Position numbers and translations under genes: made by a program. DNA of 64,000 nt from Amycolatopsis vancoresmycina (GTDB lineage: Bacteria > Actinomycetota > Actinomycetes > Mycobacteriales > Pseudonocardiaceae). The notes beneath the pieces are model-generated. The model had not been told where the DNA came from. It searched no databases and saw only the letters and a list, made by a program, of their open reading frames with translations. Below are positions 24,416 through 33,294 of the stretch, one piece after another; positions within the stretch are counted from its first letter, which is position 1; every line of letters starts with the position of its first letter. Location: assembly GCF_000716785.1 (NCBI RefSeq), contig NZ_JNYY01000002.1, positions 372,001-436,000 of the forward strand, given 5' to 3'.

Positions 24416-27400
24416 TCAGGGGGCGGTGCCCATGAACTTGCCCCACCACTGCGTGTCGTCGAGCACGTGGTCGCCGTCGAGGTCGAGCGCCCGCTGGGTC
24501 ATCGGGGCGCCCTCCGTCTTCGCCGAGTCCTTGGGCCCGACGTAGAGCCCGCTCTTCATGTTGTGCAGCCCCTCGGACGTGAACGATTCGGTGTTCGTCA
24601 GGGTGCCGAAGCTCCACTGCTGAGCCGCGTCGTTCACGTCACAGGTCGCCTCGACGATGGCCGCCCCGCTGGCCGTGCTGCCACCGGCGACGGTGAGGCA
24701 CAGGTGGCTGCCCCGGTCGACGATCTGCACGATGTGCGAAAGGCTGGTGCCGCTGCCCTCGGTGCGCAGCTCGTTGAGGTGCCAGTAGTTCGTCGTGAAG
24801 GCGTTGCACGCCCGCTGTTCCACGACGGCGCCGTTCGCCGGGGTGTTGCCCCGCAGCAGCAGGCACATCTTCGAACCGTCGTTGTGGAAGCTCGGGTTGT
24901 AGTCGCCCTGCTCGTCCTGGCCGTACGCCGGTTCGAGCGCGGCCGCGTCCCAGGCGACCTTCTCCGTGCCGTCGCCGGTCTGGTCGATCGTGCCGAGGTG
25001 CACCTTCGGCACGCCCTTGAACGGGAACACGCCGAGGTTCATCCAGCCGTTGGTGCTGGTCGACTGGGCCGCGCGGACCGCGACCGGGCCGTTGGCCGTG
25101 TCGATCGTGTAGGTCACCGTGCCGCCGTCGCTCATGTGCGCCGGGATGTGCACCTTGACCCTGGCCAGCCCGTCGATCGCGGTGAACGTCCAGGTGCCGG
25201 TGATCTGGGTCTTGCGGCCCTCGGCGTTGTCGGCGCGGGTGTGGCTGAACCAGAAGTGCGAGCCGTAGCCGCCGCCGAGCTGGTGCAGGTCGATCTTCGA
25301 CGACTCGAACCCGTTCGCGTCCTTGGCGAACGCGAAGTCGAAGCTGCCGAAGCTCTTGCCGATCCCGTTGCAGTTCGGGTTCTGGATCGGCCTGGTCGCG
25401 TCCGGCACGTCGTCGACGGTCAGCGCGTCACCGGACAGCCCGAGCGTGTTGCAGGCGGGCGGGTAGCTGGTCCCGTTCGCCGGTTCCGCCGCGAAGTCCG
25501 GGTAGTCGTAGCGGATGAACTCGTGCCCGCACTCGTTGTCGCAGTCGGACTTGTAGTTCAGCGCGGTGTGCACCCAGCACTTGAGGTCGTACTGGCCCGC
25601 GCTGTTCGTGTGCGCGCACGGACCGGCCGGCTCGCCGGCGACCTCGGGGGCGTTCGGCGTGTGCGAGGAACCCCAGTCACACGCGTTGTCCCCGGTGCAG
25701 AACAGCTGCGGTGCCGGGACCGCCGCCGCCCGGTAGCCCTCGGTGTTCCACCAGGCCGCGCGGAAGAACGGCACCTCGACGCCCGGCGCCTCGAACCCGC
25801 TCGGCGGGTACGTGGCGAAGCCGAGCACCTTCTCCTCGTACGGCCACTGCTGCGGGTGCGCGAAGTCGTGCGGGTCGCTGCCGAACGGGTGGCGGGCCGG
25901 GTTGTAGCGCGGGTTGGCCGGGTTGTTCAGCCAGCCCAGCCCGTACGCGCCGTTCGTGCCCGCCTCGCCCGGGTTGTGGTAGCCCGAGTTGTACGCCCAG
26001 GTGGCGTAGAACCAGTTCTCGATCTTCGCCGGGTCATTGTTGTTGACCTTCATCCCGACGCTCTGCATCAGGTTCCACTTGGAAACGAGGATCCGCAGGC
26101 CGGCGGCGACGTTCGCGGCGTAGTCGGTGCCCGCCGCGATCTGCTGGTTCGCCGGCAGCAGCGTCTCACCGGGCTTGGCGTGCCCGGCCAGCCGCATGCC
26201 GTCGGTGATCTGCGAGACGCCGTAACCGCAGTCGGCGTCGTCCCAGTGGATGTCCCAGTCGTTGCTCGCGTCGGCGTCGTAGATGTCGAGCCCGTAGTAG
26301 TTGCCGATCAGCGCGTTGCCGGTCTCGCCGGGCAGCGCGTACCGGCTGGCCTGCCACAGGTTCGACTCCTGGCCGAGGATGCCGAGCATGATCTGCGCCG
26401 GCACCTCACCGCCGGTCGACAGCGCCACCGGCGGGAACATGCCCTGCGGGGTGTAGGCGCTGATTCCGTTGCCGTTCCAGTTCGCCGGCCGCGACGCGAA
26501 GAGGTGACCCTTGACCGCCATGTCGGCCGCCCACTCCACCTGCTTCGGCTTCGGCTGGTACACCTGCACGCCGGTGTTGTTGCGCGGCACCGAACACGTC
26601 CGGGCCGGGTCGGTCGTGTCGCTCCAGCGCGGCTTCGGGGTTGAACCGGGGTTGAAGCTGAAGCCGAGCGCCTTACCGGTCTTCGTGCTCTGGCTCTGGA
26701 TGTGCACCTGCTCCGGCACGGCCGGGTCCGCGTTGGTGATCTGCGTCTGGGTGCGGGTCACCGCGGCCTCGCCGAGGGTGGAGACCTCGCTGGTCGCGGG
26801 CGTGTCCAGCTTCCGCACCTGCGCGGGCAGCGCGGCGAGCGTGTCCGCCTTGCCGGTGATGAACACCCGGCCGGCCGCCCCGCTCGCGACGTCGAGCGCG
26901 CCGAACTTGCCGCTGGCCAGTGCCGTGACACCGGCCCCGGGCGCCACCCGGAAGACGCGGGCCTTGTCCTTGTCGCGGTCCATGAACACGACCCCGCCCG
27001 CTGAGTCGGCGCGGACGCCGAACGGCACGCCGCCGGTGTCCTTGACCAGCCGGGTCCGGCTGCCGTTGTCGCCGACCTTCAGCAGGCCGAGCCGGTCCGC
27101 CACGACGAACCCGCCCGCGGTGGGCGTCGCCGAGGTGACCTGGCCGGCGAGCTCCGTGCGCGGGCTCAGCTTCCCGGTCGCGGCGTCGACGACGAGCACC
27201 CCGGTCTTGCCGAGGTCCTCGTCGGCTTCCTGGGTCAGCGCGGCGGTTTCCCCGGCGCCGCACCCCGGGTTGTAGTACGCGAGCGACGTGCGCACCGGCA
27301 GGTTGGTGATCGCGCCGGTGGTGAGGTCGACGACCGCGGTGAGACCGCCGCGGCCGGTCAGCGCCTCCTTGTTGGTGAACCGGCGGGGCGCGTAGACGAC

Positions 27401-27781
27401 GACGGCCCGCTGGCCGGAGCCGGTCACGCAGGCGTTGCCGATCCACTGGTCGACGTCGGCGTTCGGCTTGCCGAGCGTGGCGGCGGTCCGCCAGGTGTAG
27501 CCGGTCTTGGCCTCGGCCACCAGGACGTGGAACCCGGAGGCGTCGCTGCTGGTGGTCCAGAGCCGGTCGCCGGAGCGCTGCCAGCCCTGTCCGAGCAGTT
27601 CGTCGCGCTTGCCGGGGTCGACGGCGGGTGGGTCGGCGGGGGGTGCCGGCGTGGCGTTCGCCTGCACCGCGCCCGGCGGCAGCGTGGGGACCGCGTCGGG
27701 GTCGGCCGCGGCGGTCATCGCCGGGGCCAGGGTGAGGAAGGCCAGCGCCGCGACCGCGGCCTTCGGCCAGCTTCGTCTCAT
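24416..27781 (-). CDS. Large secreted lytic-transglycosylase / golvesin-like / ricin-lectin protein, copy A
   Basis: 1121 residues with signal peptide MRRSWPKAAVAALAFLTLAP. Residues about 45-370 look like a beta-propeller. About 460-640 form a transglycosylase-like domain: GILGQESNLWQ with catalytic candidate Glu472, GYGVSQITDGM, and ATWAYNSGYH (the AYNxG motif). A Cys-rich linker and a golvesin-C-terminal-like beta domain follow (LHQLGGGYGSHFWFSHTRAD, RVKVHIPAHMSDGGTVTYTI), then a ricin-type lectin (CLLLRGN, HLCLTVAGGSTASGAAI, QQW). It probably binds wall glycan and cleaves peptidoglycan outside the cell. Divergent from a small secreted gene, and paralogous in every domain to the gene at 28908-32243. 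Confidence 0.82.
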   Translation of the reverse strand: MRRSWPKAAVAALAFLTLAPAMTAAADPDAVPTLPPGAVQANATPAPPADPPAVDPGKRDELLGQGWQRSGDRLWTTSSDASGFHVLVAEAKTGYTWRTAATLGKPNADVDQWIGNACVTGSGQRAVVVYAPRRFTNKEALTGRGGLTAVVDLTTGAITNLPVRTSLAYYNPGCGAGETAALTQEADEDLGKTGVLVVDAATGKLSPRTELAGQVTSATPTAGGFVVADRLGLLKVGDNGSRTRLVKDTGGVPFGVRADSAGGVVFMDRDKDKARVFRVAPGAGVTALASGKFGALDVASGAAGRVFITGKADTLAALPAQVRKLDTPATSEVSTLGEAAVTRTQTQITNADPAVPEQVHIQSQSTKTGKALGFSFNPGSTPKPRWSDTTDPARTCSVPRNNTGVQVYQPKPKQVEWAADMAVKGHLFASRPANWNGNGISAYTPQGMFPPVALSTGGEVPAQIMLGILGQESNLWQASRYALPGETGNALIGNYYGLDIYDADASNDWDIHWDDADCGYGVSQITDGMRLAGHAKPGETLLPANQQIAAGTDYAANVAAGLRILVSKWNLMQSVGMKVNNNDPAKIENWFYATWAYNSGYHNPGEAGTNGAYGLGWLNNPANPRYNPARHPFGSDPHDFAHPQQWPYEEKVLGFATYPPSGFEAPGVEVPFFRAAWWNTEGYRAAAVPAPQLFCTGDNACDWGSSHTPNAPEVAGEPAGPCAHTNSAGQYDLKCWVHTALNYKSDCDNECGHEFIRYDYPDFAAEPANGTSYPPACNTLGLSGDALTVDDVPDATRPIQNPNCNGIGKSFGSFDFAFAKDANGFESSKIDLHQLGGGYGSHFWFSHTRADNAEGRKTQITGTWTFTAIDGLARVKVHIPAHMSDGGTVTYTIDTANGPVAVRAAQSTSTNGWMNLGVFPFKGVPKVHLGTIDQTGDGTEKVAWDAAALEPAYGQDEQGDYNPSFHNDGSKMCLLLRGNTPANGAVVEQRACNAFTTNYWHLNELRTEGSGTSLSHIVQIVDRGSHLCLTVAGGSTASGAAIVEATCDVNDAAQQWSFGTLTNTESFTSEGLHNMKSGLYVGPKDSAKTEGAPMTQRALDLDGDHVLDDTQWWGKFMGTAP

Positions 27782-28276
27782 TTCTTCCCTCTCTCGCACG
27801 CCGGGCGCGCCGAATTCACCGGTCGCCGGGGAAACCGGCGTGCGAAATCCTTTTGAATACGCGAACGACGAATTAAGGAAAGCGTTATCCGGCGGAGCGG
27901 CTGACGGCTCGACGCGGAACGGCGCACGAGGGCGGCGAAGGCAGGACTGTGAACACGATTCTCCCCCGGGTACTGCTGTGACGCCGGCGCCTCCCCGTGC
28001 TCCGGCGGTCGTGGCCTGGGCAAACACCCCGGCGCACTCGATCATCAAAGCTCTCCGGGTTCGGCTCGCGCCAGCCGCCATTCGGGTGCAATATCGGACA
28101 AAACGCCCACGCGCTGTAGCGGCTTCACGTGCCTTTTGCCGTGGGTGGGGTATCTGGCGCCGAGCGCTCTGCTCCATTGGAAGCAATCCTTTTTTCCGCC
28201 TTGATCACCGGGTGCGATTCGGGCACTCTTCGAACCGGCGGAGTTTCTCCGCCATTCATTTCTGAGAGGGGTAACA
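27782..28276. promoter_or_regulatory. Long divergent intergenic region with a conserved element (copy A)
   Basis: 495 bp separate the two divergent starts and hold no convincing gene. Around 27990-28088 it resembles 32458-32552 upstream of the paralogous gene: GCCTCCCC-N-TGCTC, then ATCAAA, then the exact 15-mer GCCGCCATTCGGGTG at 28074-28088. That 15-mer lies 293 bp before the lectin-gene start, against 295 bp in copy B. The equal spacing suggests a shared promoter or leader element for the minus-strand genes. I could not match it to a known riboswitch. Confidence 0.5.
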
Positions 28277-28855
28277 ATGGCTGGAACACGTCTTGCTGCG
28301 GTGCTCGCGGCGACCGTGCTGTCCTTGCTCGGCGGTGCGGTTTCCGCGGGGGCGGCGCAGACCCACCCGGACTTCCGCGCGGACGCCGTGGCGGCGGGGC
28401 TGACCGCCGACCAGGCCGCGGCGCTGCAGGCGAAGGCGGACACCTACCTCGCCTCGGTGGGCGGCAAGCAGATCGCGCCGAACAAGATCGACCTGGACGG
28501 CAACGCCACGATCGTGCTCACCGTGCCGGGCGAGACGAAGGCGCGGAACCTGAAGACGGCGAACACCGCGGCCGACTGGGACCCGTGCTTCTACGGCGAG
28601 CAGCACGCCAAGGACGGCTACTTCTGCGCCTACAGCCAGGAGTGGTACATGGGCGACGTGATCGAGGCGTACAACTGCGCCCGCTACTCCCTGCCGAACT
28701 GGACCGGCACGGGTTCGTGGATCAACGCCCAGACGCCGGGCACGCGTGCCCGTTTCTACGGCCAGTCCGGCAACCTGCTCTTCACGACTCCGGCCCCCGA
28801 CAGCTTTGACGAGTCGTACTACTGGGGTCCGGTGTGGAGCATCCGGAACTGCTGA
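28277..28855 (+). CDS. Small secreted protein, possibly peptidase-inhibitor I36-like
   Basis: 192 residues. Signal peptide MAGTRLAAVLAATVLSLLGG (cleavage near AGA-AQ); the ATG follows GAGAGGGG with good spacing. A helical propeptide-like stretch (LTADQAAALQAKADTYLA) precedes a Cys-containing C-terminal domain: CFYGEQHAKDGYFCAYSQEW, YNCARYSLPNWTGTGSW, ending IRNC. This aromatic-rich repeat pattern recalls the I36 inhibitor / gamma-crystallin-like family of actinobacteria. The family call is tentative. Divergently paired with lectin copy A and ending at a strong hairpin. Confidence 0.7.
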   Translation: MAGTRLAAVLAATVLSLLGGAVSAGAAQTHPDFRADAVAAGLTADQAAALQAKADTYLASVGGKQIAPNKIDLDGNATIVLTVPGETKARNLKTANTAADWDPCFYGEQHAKDGYFCAYSQEWYMGDVIEAYNCARYSLPNWTGTGSWINAQTPGTRARFYGQSGNLLFTTPAPDSFDESYYWGPVWSIRNC

Positions 28856-28869
28856 CGCCGTAACGGAAA

Positions 28870-28903
28870 ACGGGCCCTCCGCGCACCCGCGCGGAGGGCC
28901 CGT
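28870..28903. terminator. Bidirectional terminator
   Basis: Perfect 15-bp arms (ACGGGCCCTCCGCGC and its complement) around loop ACCC between two convergent genes. A short run of T follows on the minus side. Confidence 0.85.
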
Positions 28904-28907
28904 TCTG

Positions 28908-31900
28908 CTACTGCAGCGGAACTTGCTGCGTGTACGCCTTCCAGTACTGCGTGGTGATGTTGCCGCCGTAGTCACAGGTGGACTGGACCACCGGGCTGGT
29001 CCCGTTGGGGTTCGCGTTCCCGAGGGAGAGGCACTTGCCGGTCTTCAGGTTGATCACGAGCTGCCGTTGGGTCCCGGTGGCCGGCGTGGGCTGCGGCGGC
29101 AACGTCCAGATCTGGTTGTTGTCGCCTGCCACGCAGGACCCCAGCACGACCGGAGCCCCGTCGTCCGTGCGCCCGTCGGCCACCTGCAGGCACTGTCCCG
29201 CCAAGCGGTCCTGCAGGATGTAGCCCCGCGCCTGCGTCGAGTCGGGCAGGTTGATCACGACCTTGGCGTCGACCTCGTTCCAGTACCCGTAGCCCCACGA
29301 CTTGCTGCAGGACCGGAACTCGGTCGGCGTACCCGGCTTGGTCACGTTGCCCTTGAGCCCGAGGCACGCGTAGTTGCCGTCGGGACCGGAGGACTCGTTG
29401 ACGATCATCGGGGTGTACCCCGGCCCGTCGGGCACCGAGTCGATGGCCATGGCGTCGAACGCGACCGCGTCGAGGCCGTTCGCCCCGGCCGTGATCGTGT
29501 TCAGGTGCACCTTCGGCTGGCCGTAGAACGGGAACGCCCCGAGGGGGACCCATTCGTCGTGGTGGTCGGCCTGGCGCACCGGCACGTTCACCGGGCCGTT
29601 GGCCGTGTCGACGACGTACACCACGGCCGCGTCCGCGAGGTGGGACGGGATGTAGACCATCAACCTGGCCAGCCCGTCGACGCTCGGGAACGTCCAGTTG
29701 CCGATCAGCTGCGTCTTGTGGCCCTCGTCGGTGTCGGAACGGGTGTGCCCGTACCAGTAGTGGGCGCCGTAGCCGCCGCCGACCTGGTGCAGGTCGACCT
29801 TGGACGCCGAACCCGGGTAGCTGAACGAGAAGTCACTCCCCGCCATGTTCGCGTGGATCCCCCGGCACGGCCGCACCGGCGGCGTCTGGGTGGTGACGTC
29901 GTCGATGACCCCGGCCGTGGCGACGATCCCGTTGTGGCTCGGGTTGCTGTCGTTGTTGTCGCACCGCGGCGGGTAACTGGCGCCGTCGGCGGGCTTGCCG
30001 ACGCCCGGGTCGTACCGGACGAACTCGAAGCCGCAGGTGGCACTGCAGTCCGTCTTCCAGGTCGCCGCGGTCTTGACCCAGCACCGCAGGTCGAGCTTGC
30101 CCGCCGAGTCCCGGTGCAGGCAGGGCCCGGGCAGCTCACCCGGCACGTCGGGCTGGACCGCGGTGCCCCAGGAGCAGTTGTTGTCCGCGGTGCAGAAGGT
30201 CTGCGGTGCGGGCCGCGCGGTCCGGCGGTTGTAGTTCGCCGTGCCCGGTGTGGTGTCCGGTCCGCTCGCGCCGTTCCAGGTCGCCGCCCGGAAGAACGGC
30301 TCCGGCTGGTTGGGGCCTTCGTAGCCCGACGGCGGACTGGTCGCGAAGCCGAGCACCTTCTCCGGGTACGGCCACCGCTCGGGGTGGGCGAAGTCCGACG
30401 GCTTGGTGCCGAAGTTCGCCCGGTCCGCCTGGTAGCGCGGGTTCGCCGGGTTGTTGAGCCAGCCGAGGCCGACGACGCCCGCGTCGTCCGGCTTGGTCCC
30501 GTCGTGCAGCCCCGAGTTGTAGGCCCAGGTCGCGTAGAACCAGTTCTCGATGCGCATCGGGTCGTTGTTGTTCAGCGTCATGCCCCGCGCCTGGAGCTGG
30601 CGCCACTTGTCCAGCAGGATCTGCAGGCCGGAGTTGACGTTGGTGATGTACTGGGTGCCGATCGCGCGCTGTTCGGTGGCCGGCCTGGCGTCGTCCGGGG
30701 TGCCCGGCTTCGGGTGCCCGGCGAGCCGCATGCCGTCCGTCGTCTGGGTGACGCCGTAGCCGCAGTCGGCACTGTCCCAGCGGATGTCCCAGTCGTTGCT
30801 GGGGTTGTCGTCGTAGATCTCCAGGCCGTAGTAGTTGCCCACCAGCGGGTTGCCGTACTCGCCCGCCCAGATGTTCCGCGCGGCCTGCCAGAGGTTGGAC
30901 TCCTGGCCGAGCACGCCCAGCAGGATCTGCGCGGGGATCTTGTCGCCCACGCTGCGCGCACCGGTCACCGCGTTGTCCGCGGCCCACTCCACCTCGCGCG
31001 GGGTGGGCTGGTAGACCTGCGTGCCCGGGTCGTTGCGCGGCACCGAGCAGACGCGGTCGGCGTCGACCGTGTCGTTCCAGCGCGGCTTGAGCGTGTCGCC
31101 GGGGTCGACGCCGAAGCCGAACGTCTTGCCCGTGCGCAGGCTGCGGGTGGCGATGTGCACCGGACGCGGCCGGTGCGGGTCGCTCGCGGCCTTCGTGCCC
31201 GGCTTGACCGGGGCGAGGGCCACGTCGGTGATCGCCGTCTGGCCCAGCGACGAGACTTCGGCGTCCGACGGCACGTCGAGCTTGGCGACCGCGCCGGGCA
31301 GGGTGCCCAGCTTGGCCGGCGTGCCCGTGACGAACACCTTGCCGCCGGTGCCCGAAGCGACGCCGACCGAGCCGAGCGGGCCGCTGGCCAGCGTGGGCGC
31401 GTCCTGGCGGGCCTGCCGGGACGAGGGCGCGCGCCGGACCCGGCTGTCGTTGCCCGCGAGGTCCATGAACACGACGCCGCCCTGGGCGTCGGCGCGGACG
31501 TTGAACGGGACACCGCCGGTGCCGGCGACGAGCCGCTGCTTGGTCCCGTCGGTGCCGACCTTCAGCAGGCCCGCGGTGTCGGCGACGACGAACCCGCCGT
31601 CGACCGGGGTGGCCGACGTCGTCTGCCCGTTCAGTTCGGTGCGGGCGCCGAGCGTGCCGGTCGTGGTGTCCACCGTGACGACACCGGTCTTCGGGATCCG
31701 GTCGCCGCCTTCCTGCGTCAGCGCGGCGGTTTCCCCGGTGCCGCAACCCGGGTTGTAGTACGACAGCGTCGTGCGGATCGGCAGCTTCGTCACCGCCCCG
31801 GTGACGAGGTCGACGACGGCGGTGAGGCCGCCGCGGGAGGTGAGGTCCTCCTTGTTGGTGAAGGTGCGGGGCGCGTAGACGATCACGGCGCGCCGGCCCG

Positions 31901-32243
31901 ACCCGGTGACGCAGCCGTGGCCGATCCACTGGTCGGTCTCGAGGCCGGTCACCGTCAGGTCGGCGATCGTGCGCCAGCTGTAGCCCGTCTTCGCTTCGGC
32001 CGTCAGGACGTGCAGGCCTTCCGCGTCGCCGGTGGTGGTCCAGAGCCGGTCGCCGGACGCCTGCCAGCCCTGGCCGAGCAGCTCGTCCCGCTTCGCGGCC
32101 GCGACGACGGGGGGATCGTCGGCGGGAACCGCTTGTCTTTCCTGGGTTGTCTGCTCGGCGGCGGCCGGGGTGGCCGTCACCGCCGGCACCAAGGTGAGGA
32201 AGGCCAGCGCACCGAGCGCAGCCTTCCGCCAGCTGGATCTCAT
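28908..32243 (-). CDS. Large secreted lytic-transglycosylase / golvesin-like / ricin-lectin protein, copy B
   Basis: 1111 residues, signal peptide MRSSWRKAALGALAFLTLVP. The layout matches copy A: beta-propeller-like N-terminal part (DELLGQGWQASGDRLWTT), transglycosylase-like domain with GVLGQESNLWQ (Glu448), GYGVTQTTDGM and ATWAYNSGLH, Cys-rich linker, golvesin-like domain (LHQVGGGYGAHYWYGHTRSD, LMVYIPSHLADAAVVYVV) and a ricin-type lectin (CLQVADG, NQIWTL, GKCLSLGN). Compared with copy A, the region after VEWAADNAV is shortened before the catalytic motif and the lectin sequence differs, which suggests changed ligand binding. Exported and wall-active by inference. Confidence 0.82.
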   Translation of the reverse strand: MRSSWRKAALGALAFLTLVPAVTATPAAAEQTTQERQAVPADDPPVVAAAKRDELLGQGWQASGDRLWTTTGDAEGLHVLTAEAKTGYSWRTIADLTVTGLETDQWIGHGCVTGSGRRAVIVYAPRTFTNKEDLTSRGGLTAVVDLVTGAVTKLPIRTTLSYYNPGCGTGETAALTQEGGDRIPKTGVVTVDTTTGTLGARTELNGQTTSATPVDGGFVVADTAGLLKVGTDGTKQRLVAGTGGVPFNVRADAQGGVVFMDLAGNDSRVRRAPSSRQARQDAPTLASGPLGSVGVASGTGGKVFVTGTPAKLGTLPGAVAKLDVPSDAEVSSLGQTAITDVALAPVKPGTKAASDPHRPRPVHIATRSLRTGKTFGFGVDPGDTLKPRWNDTVDADRVCSVPRNDPGTQVYQPTPREVEWAADNAVTGARSVGDKIPAQILLGVLGQESNLWQAARNIWAGEYGNPLVGNYYGLEIYDDNPSNDWDIRWDSADCGYGVTQTTDGMRLAGHPKPGTPDDARPATEQRAIGTQYITNVNSGLQILLDKWRQLQARGMTLNNNDPMRIENWFYATWAYNSGLHDGTKPDDAGVVGLGWLNNPANPRYQADRANFGTKPSDFAHPERWPYPEKVLGFATSPPSGYEGPNQPEPFFRAATWNGASGPDTTPGTANYNRRTARPAPQTFCTADNNCSWGTAVQPDVPGELPGPCLHRDSAGKLDLRCWVKTAATWKTDCSATCGFEFVRYDPGVGKPADGASYPPRCDNNDSNPSHNGIVATAGVIDDVTTQTPPVRPCRGIHANMAGSDFSFSYPGSASKVDLHQVGGGYGAHYWYGHTRSDTDEGHKTQLIGNWTFPSVDGLARLMVYIPSHLADAAVVYVVDTANGPVNVPVRQADHHDEWVPLGAFPFYGQPKVHLNTITAGANGLDAVAFDAMAIDSVPDGPGYTPMIVNESSGPDGNYACLGLKGNVTKPGTPTEFRSCSKSWGYGYWNEVDAKVVINLPDSTQARGYILQDRLAGQCLQVADGRTDDGAPVVLGSCVAGDNNQIWTLPPQPTPATGTQRQLVINLKTGKCLSLGNANPNGTSPVVQSTCDYGGNITTQYWKAYTQQVPLQ

Positions 32244-32785
32244 CTCTTCTCTTTCCTGCGCGCAGGAATGGCCGAAAGATTTCGGGCACGGGGATTTCCG
32301 GCGCGCGAAAACCGTGGTTTGCCGAATGGCGGAAAAAAATGCGTGCTACGCCAACTGCACTAGGACGCGCGGGAATGGGTGCCCGATGGGCGTGGTCGGG
32401 AAAGGCGGCAGCCGAAGATCGACGTCATGAGGAAACCTCACAGCCTGGTGGCGCCGATGCCTCCCCTTGCTCGGCCACGATCATCAGCGCGAACTCGTGG
32501 CAGACAACATCAAACTTCGCGCTACCGGCGGCGCCAAGCCGCCATTCGGGTGGAACCCACGGCGGGGCCGGGTGCCTGGTGAAGCGCTTTCCTGTCGGTT
32601 TTGTGGCTTTTGCCGCTTTGCCTCGAGCCTTCGGCCGAGGTGCCGGGCCGCGCCGGTGTGGATCTCCGACCGTGATGGCCTATTGGTGGAACGGCGGTGA
32701 TCGTGGTTTGCTGCTGGCGGGGAGGGTTCTGGCGGCTCGTGCTGCGCTTCCCTCATTCACTGGTACTCAGGAATTGAGGATTGAA
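32244..32785. promoter_or_regulatory. Long divergent intergenic region with a conserved element (copy B)
   Basis: 542 bp with no convincing gene. It repeats the element of copy A: GCCTCCCC-T-TGCTC near 32459-32471, CATCAAA near 32509, and GCCGCCATTCGGGTG at 32538-32552, 295 bp before the lectin-gene start. A TTCCGGCGCGCGAAAACC stretch near 32296 also resembles ACCGGCGTGCGAAATCC at 27834-27850. Regulation is inferred from conservation between paralogues only. Confidence 0.5.
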
Positions 32786-33238
32786 TTGTCTTCATTGCGA
32801 AAGCTTGGCGCGTGCGCGGCGGTCGTCGCGGCCTCCGCGTCGCTGCTGGTCGGGGTGTCCGGGGTGGCTTCGGCGTCGGCGGCCGACTGCGCGCACGGCG
32901 CCAACGGGTTCGTCGACATCCCGGACGACCTCGAGGGCACCGTCGTGGCCAACTCGCCGGGGCGCAGCCTCACCGTCGAGGTCGGCATCGTCCAGGGCGT
33001 CAAGCGCGGGTGGGCCAGGGCCCACGGCAGCGAAGCCGCGCTCGGGCCGGGCGACTCGGTCTGGATGGACTGGTCGCAGGACGGCGGCCGGACGTGGCTG
33101 CAGTGCGGCCCGTTCGGCACGTCGACCTACAAGTGGTCACTCACCTCGGCCGCCAAGGCCACCAACCCGAGCCCGAACTGGCGCTTCCGCGGCGGCGCCT
33201 ACTTCAACGGCGTCATGACGCTCACGCCGTGGTACTGA
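32786..33238 (+). CDS. Small secreted protein of unknown family
   Basis: 150 residues from TTG 32786, chosen because GAGG lies 6-7 nt upstream and a signal peptide follows at once (LGACAAVVAASASLLVGVSG, cleavage near ASA-AD). The mature domain is short, beta-rich and Trp-rich (SVWMDWSQDGGRTWLQCGPF, NWRFRGGAYFNGVMTLTPWY) with two cysteines that may pair. I recognise no family. It is divergent from lectin copy B in the same way as the small protein at 28277 is from copy A, though the two small proteins are not alike in sequence. Confidence 0.68.
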   Translation: MSSLRKLGACAAVVAASASLLVGVSGVASASAADCAHGANGFVDIPDDLEGTVVANSPGRSLTVEVGIVQGVKRGWARAHGSEAALGPGDSVWMDWSQDGGRTWLQCGPFGTSTYKWSLTSAAKATNPSPNWRFRGGAYFNGVMTLTPWY

Positions 33239-33259
33239 CGCACGCCCGGTAACGGCAAA

Positions 33260-33288
33260 GGCCCCGCACTCGCGAAGAGTGCGGGGCC
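33260..33288. terminator. Bidirectional terminator
   Basis: Perfect 12-bp arms (GGCCCCGCACTC and its complement) with a 5-nt loop between the convergent small secreted gene and ponA. Confidence 0.8.
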
Positions 33289-33294
33289 CCCGCG

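Noticed and set aside
24137..26644. An 835-codon plus-strand frame opposite lectin copy A and the PBP
   Set aside because: Crosses a terminator and two real genes on the other strand. Composition is typical of antisense in high-GC DNA.
27782..28276. c-di-AMP (ydaO) riboswitch upstream of the wall hydrolase
   Set aside because: The conserved 3' element of that class could not be found on either strand, though the setting would fit.
28746..32363. A 1205-codon open frame on the plus strand opposite lectin copy B
   Set aside because: Arg/Val/Gly-rich antisense frame of a gene with clear domains. It would also run through a strong terminator and a neighbour's coding sequence.
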